From: an uncultured Pelagibacteraceae bacterium
GTDB taxonomy: Bacteria; Pseudomonadota; Alphaproteobacteria; Pelagibacterales; Pelagibacteraceae
Assembly: GCA_902555435.1 (NCBI GenBank)
Contig: CACDRL010000001.1
Location: 129,758 to 193,757 of the forward strand
Direction of reading: 5' to 3'
Length of the DNA stretch: 64,000 nt
The notes under the pieces are model-generated. The model was not told the origin of the DNA, searched no databases, and saw only the letters and a program-made list of their open reading frames with translations. This document shows, piece by piece, positions 61,035 through 64,000 of this stretch (the first letter of the stretch is position 1; the number at the start of each line of letters is the position of its first letter). The position numbers and the translations under genes were made by a program.

Positions 61035-62159
61035 TTAAGCTATCATCTGTTTATGATTTATCTTTGCACTGAGAACAATACCAAACCCGATCATAGTTGC
61101 TAACATAGAGGAACCTCCATAAGACAGTATTGGTAATGGAGAGCCAACAATTGGTAATAAACCTAAAACCATTGAAAGATTTACAACAATATAAATGAAT
61201 ATTGCAAAAGCAAATCCAAAACAAAACAATCTTGAAAAATTACTTCTTGAGATGGCTCCAATTCTTAAAATCCTGATAATAATAATTGAATACAAAATTA
61301 ACAACGCTACCGATCCTATAAATCCAAACTCTTCAGAAAATAAAGTAAATATAAAGTCAGTATGCTTCTCTGGTAAAAAATCTAAATAACTTTGAGTACC
61401 TTTTAAAAAACCTTTGCCATCTAAACCTCCAGAACCGATTGCTATCTTTGACTGGATTATCTGATAACCAGCACCTAATGGATCTCTATCAGGATCTAAA
61501 AAGGTTAATATTCTTAACTTTTGGTAGGGCTTTAAGAAAGAAATTACAAAAGGTAATGATATTAAGAATACTATAAAAGAATATATAAAATATTTTATCT
61601 TAACACCTCCTAGCCACAGAACAATTAATCCACTAGCAGCGATTAGGATTGAAGTTCCTAAATCAGGTTGTGAGAGCACCATAATAATTGGTATTATAAT
61701 TATAGTTGCAACAGTCATAATGCTTGTAATTGAATTTACATTTTCAATTTTGATCCTGTGATAATATTTTGCTAAGCAAAGTATAATTGCTATCTTCATT
61801 AGCTCAGATGGCTGTAAATTAAACAAATATAAATCCATCCATCTTCTTGAACCTGAAGACTTTATTCCAAAAAAAGAAACATAAATTAATAAAAGAATTA
61901 CAGCAAAATAAAACAAGTATGATAAATTATGCCACCATTTGATGTTAAAGAAAGCAATAAAAATCATTAAAGGAAAAAAAATTATTATTTTGCTAAAATG
62001 ACTTTTTGTATGGAAAAGAATTTCACCGCCATCTGTTGAATACATTACAAATAAACTTAATATTGAAAGTAGAAGTACACTTGTCAGCAAAATATAATCT
62101 AATTCTTTAACTTTTTGCCAAAAAGTAAGTTCGTTATTTAATCTATCGTGTTGAAACAT
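61035..62159 (-). CDS. mrdB: rod-shape determining protein RodA
   Basis: SEDS-family peptidoglycan glycosyltransferase with about ten membrane segments, 374 residues. Family-like parts are SSGSRRWMDLYLFNLQPSE (the large-loop motif), LSQPDLGTSILI, ARFCF-type region, and ILSYGGSSML near the end. It synthesises glycan strands for cell elongation with PBP2. The ATG overlaps the mrdA stop by one base (TAATG), the classical mrdAB pairing. Confidence 0.93.
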   Translation of the reverse strand: MFQHDRLNNELTFWQKVKELDYILLTSVLLLSILSLFVMYSTDGGEILFHTKSHFSKIIIFFPLMIFIAFFNIKWWHNLSYLFYFAVILLLIYVSFFGIKSSGSRRWMDLYLFNLQPSELMKIAIILCLAKYYHRIKIENVNSITSIMTVATIIIIPIIMVLSQPDLGTSILIAASGLIVLWLGGVKIKYFIYSFIVFLISLPFVISFLKPYQKLRILTFLDPDRDPLGAGYQIIQSKIAIGSGGLDGKGFLKGTQSYLDFLPEKHTDFIFTLFSEEFGFIGSVALLILYSIIIIRILRIGAISRSNFSRLFCFGFAFAIFIYIVVNLSMVLGLLPIVGSPLPILSYGGSSMLATMIGFGIVLSAKINHKQMIA

Positions 62160-64000
62160 TAAATTTTTATTTCCTCAAAGTTTTTTTGTTTATTTCTTAA
62201 ATCGTTTCTATCTATAATTAATTTGAACAATTCTTTTGCTATCGGCGCTGCAGTTCTACTTCCTGAACCACCATGTTCAACTATAATGCTTAATGCATAC
62301 CTAGGATTAATATACGGACCATAGGCGATATATAATGCATGATCTCGATCTTTATAGGGGATTTGTTCGATTTTTAAATCAAGTTCTCTTTCTCGCATAC
62401 TAATTCTCTTGACCTGCGCGGTTCCAGTTTTGCCTGCAAATTGGTATTTAGGATCATCTATTCTAGATTTATATGATGTTCCATATAATTCATTGGTAGA
62501 ACTAAACATGGCTTCTTGAACAATTTTTATATTTCTAGGATCATTAAATAACTTCTTTTCTTGAGCATGCAAGGTTTCTTCTTTTAATTTTCTTTTTGTT
62601 TCCTCAAGTGACATAGGATTATTATCAACAATAATTCTTGGTTTTATTGAGTAGCCTCCATTAGCAATTTGTGCTGTCATAAGACATAGTTGAAGAGGAG
62701 TTGTTTGAGTATACCCTTGACCTATTCCAGTTATTAATGTTTCACCAAGAACCCAACCTTTTCCAAGATTATTTATTTTCCATTTAGTGTTTGGAAATAA
62801 CCCTGATTTTTCAAAATCAAAATAATCTCCTAATACTTTTTTACCTAGACCAAATTTTTCAGCTGTAACATTTAATCGATCTACACCCAACAACCTTGCA
62901 ACTTCATAAAAATAAGTATCACATGATTGTTTCATTGCATTTTTTAAACTTACAAATCCATGACCCTTTTCTTTCCAACAATGAAATGTCTGTCCATAGA
63001 GCTCCATCTTTCCGGTGCATTTAACTTTAAAACTTGGGCTAACAATTTTGTTCTCTAAAGCAGACAAAGCTACAATTGGTTTTATTGTAGAACCTGGTGA
63101 ATAAAGTCCTGAAAGTGTCTTATTTACTAGAGGTTTTAATGGATTATTTCTAATTAACGCCCAATCATCATTACTTATACCAAACAAAAATTTATTTGGA
63201 TCATATGAAGGAGAAGAGTACATAGCAATAATATCACCTGTATAAATATCCATAACACTAATAGAGCCCGCTCGATCATTTAAAAGTTTTCCACAAGCCT
63301 TTTGAACTTCAGTATCAACTGTTAATCTTACTCTTAAACCTTGTTTACCTTTTTGATGTTCTAGTTGATTAATTCTTTTTCCATAAGCATTAACTTCATA
63401 TCTTTGAATTGCATTCGTTCCAATCAGATGGTTTTCTAAAGTTTTTTCTAAACCTAACTTTCCAATTTTCATTCCTGGAACAAATCTTTCTTGTACTGTT
63501 TCGTTTGCAAGAATTTCTTCTTCGTTAGGTTGACTTACATATCCTAAAATATGGGTATATACTTCACTGAAAGGATAGTTTCTTGAAATAGTCATAACTG
63601 GCTTAATACCAACCAAATCATATAAATAGTTATTTATTTTTAAAAAATCACTCCAAGATAAATTTTCAGAGACAATAATGCTTTCCCAAGGTTTTAATTT
63701 ATTTTTTAATTTTACAATTTTCTCTATTTTTTTATCACTTAAATTAAGTAAAGTTTTTAATCTTGTTAACAAATAATTGAAGTTTTCGACTTGTTCAGGA
63801 ATTATATGAAGTTGATAAACTTTTAAATTTCCAGCTATCACATTTCCAAAATAATCAACGATATCCCCTCTTATAGGTGGTAACTTCCACTCTCTAATTC
63901 TATTTTTGTCTGAAAGAGTAAGATATTTTTTATTTTCATTAACTTGTAGAGAAAAAAGTCTAGCTATAATTCCTGTAAAAATTATTATTTTTGCAGCACC
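62159..64000 (-). CDS. mrdA: penicillin-binding protein 2, N-terminus cut by window edge
   Basis: Monofunctional DD-transpeptidase of the elongasome. The reading frame is open to the right edge (614 codons visible); the GTG at 63841 is internal, as the upstream 53 codons read ARLFSLQV, SDKNRIREWKL and PPIRGDIVDYFGN, the normal N-terminal PBP2 region. Catalytic motifs: SPGSTIKP (Ser and Lys), the SxN-type site in KQSCDTYF, and AGKTGTAQ near the C-terminus. The membrane anchor lies mostly outside the window. It is coupled to mrdB by TAATG. Confidence 0.93.
   Translation of the reverse strand, partial: GAAKIIIFTGIIARLFSLQVNENKKYLTLSDKNRIREWKLPPIRGDIVDYFGNVIAGNLKVYQLHIIPEQVENFNYLLTRLKTLLNLSDKKIEKIVKLKNKLKPWESIIVSENLSWSDFLKINNYLYDLVGIKPVMTISRNYPFSEVYTHILGYVSQPNEEEILANETVQERFVPGMKIGKLGLEKTLENHLIGTNAIQRYEVNAYGKRINQLEHQKGKQGLRVRLTVDTEVQKACGKLLNDRAGSISVMDIYTGDIIAMYSSPSYDPNKFLFGISNDDWALIRNNPLKPLVNKTLSGLYSPGSTIKPIVALSALENKIVSPSFKVKCTGKMELYGQTFHCWKEKGHGFVSLKNAMKQSCDTYFYEVARLLGVDRLNVTAEKFGLGKKVLGDYFDFEKSGLFPNTKWKINNLGKGWVLGETLITGIGQGYTQTTPLQLCLMTAQIANGGYSIKPRIIVDNNPMSLEETKRKLKEETLHAQEKKLFNDPRNIKIVQEAMFSSTNELYGTSYKSRIDDPKYQFAGKTGTAQVKRISMRERELDLKIEQIPYKDRDHALYIAYGPYINPRYALSIIVEHGGSGSRTAAPIAKELFKLIIDRNDLRNKQKNFEEIKI

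Noticed and set aside
63839..63841. GTG as the start of PBP2
   Set aside because: The frame stays open to the right edge and the upstream residues match the normal N-terminal PBP2 region, so the gene is simply cut by the window.
1..64000. Signs of prophage, insertion sequences, CRISPR arrays or integration sites
   Set aside because: I saw no transposase, integrase, repeat array or tRNA-flanked insertion; gene style and codon use look uniform throughout.

Overview
The window is about 64 kb of very AT-rich, tightly packed bacterial DNA: many ATGA or TAATG overlaps, spacers mostly under 130 bases, no gene-free stretch longer than 300 bases, and no tRNA, rRNA, CRISPR array or insertion sequence that I could see. 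Protein families, gene style, base composition and the dominance of high-affinity uptake systems suggest a streamlined marine alphaproteobacterium of the SAR11/Pelagibacterales type. That assignment is an inference from content; there is no marker RNA in the window.

Layout. (a) 1-2.3 kb: a divergent fatty-acid beta-oxidation pair, a FadN-like 3-hydroxyacyl-CoA dehydrogenase cut by the left edge and a thiolase. (b) 2.3-8.7 kb, minus strand: eutA-doeA-potADBC, an ectoine-hydrolase-like gene pair joined to a polyamine-type ABC importer. (c) 8.8-12.1 kb, plus strand: a DMT exporter/importer, a hydroxyacid dehydrogenase and an aldehyde dehydrogenase. (d) 12.0-18.7 kb, minus strand: a glycerol-3-phosphate/glycerophosphodiester system, ugpB-A-E-E-C-Q, with two tandem UgpE permeases and a 2H-phosphoesterase-like gene at the end. 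(e) 18.8-30.2 kb: a quaternary-amine island with a gamma-butyrobetaine-hydroxylase-family enzyme, the betaine importer ProXWV, a carnitine-degradation set (carnitine dehydrogenase, BKACE, thioesterase), a TauD-type oxygenase next to a PhnZ/TmpB-like HD oxygenase, a BetA-like GMC oxidoreductase and an agmatinase-family ureohydrolase. Most of these activities would end in glycine betaine. (f) 30.3-34.4 kb: two tandem DMT transporters, an IPNS-like oxygenase and a short GlpD. (g) 34.5-42.4 kb, plus strand: an unassigned catabolic operon (flavin monooxygenase, ThDP enzyme, AA_synth/DUF1185 protein, alpha/beta hydrolase, aldehyde dehydrogenase, DMT transporter) followed by a LivK-type binding protein. 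(h) 42.4-55.2 kb, minus strand: two complete LIV-type permease sets with an MFS transporter, a ProC-like reductase, glutarate hydroxylase (GlaH/CsiD) and AzlCD between or beside them, plus two small genes (23 and 60 codons). (i) 55.3-61.0 kb: LysE exporter, small DUF2805-type protein, glutaredoxin, MsrB, histone-deacetylase-like amidohydrolase, D-2-hydroxyacid dehydrogenase, DMT transporter and D-amino-acid dehydrogenase. (j) 61.0-64 kb: the cell-elongation pair mrdB (rodA) and mrdA (PBP2), the latter cut by the right edge.

Taken together, the region looks like an uptake-and-oxidation hub for dissolved organic nitrogen and phosphorus: five ABC importers (Pot, Ugp, ProU, two LIV), four Fe(II)/2-oxoglutarate oxygenases plus one HD-type oxygenase, and several soluble dehydrogenases. 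All five solute-binding-protein genes are followed at once by an inverted repeat resembling an intrinsic terminator; in four of them the permease genes lie downstream, so partial read-through would yield far more binding protein than permease. The most interesting hypothesis is that the HD protein at 27142-27678, which keeps the residue spacing of the PhnZ diiron site, makes the island an oxidative phosphonate route to glycine betaine (TmpAB type), beside carnitine and choline routes.
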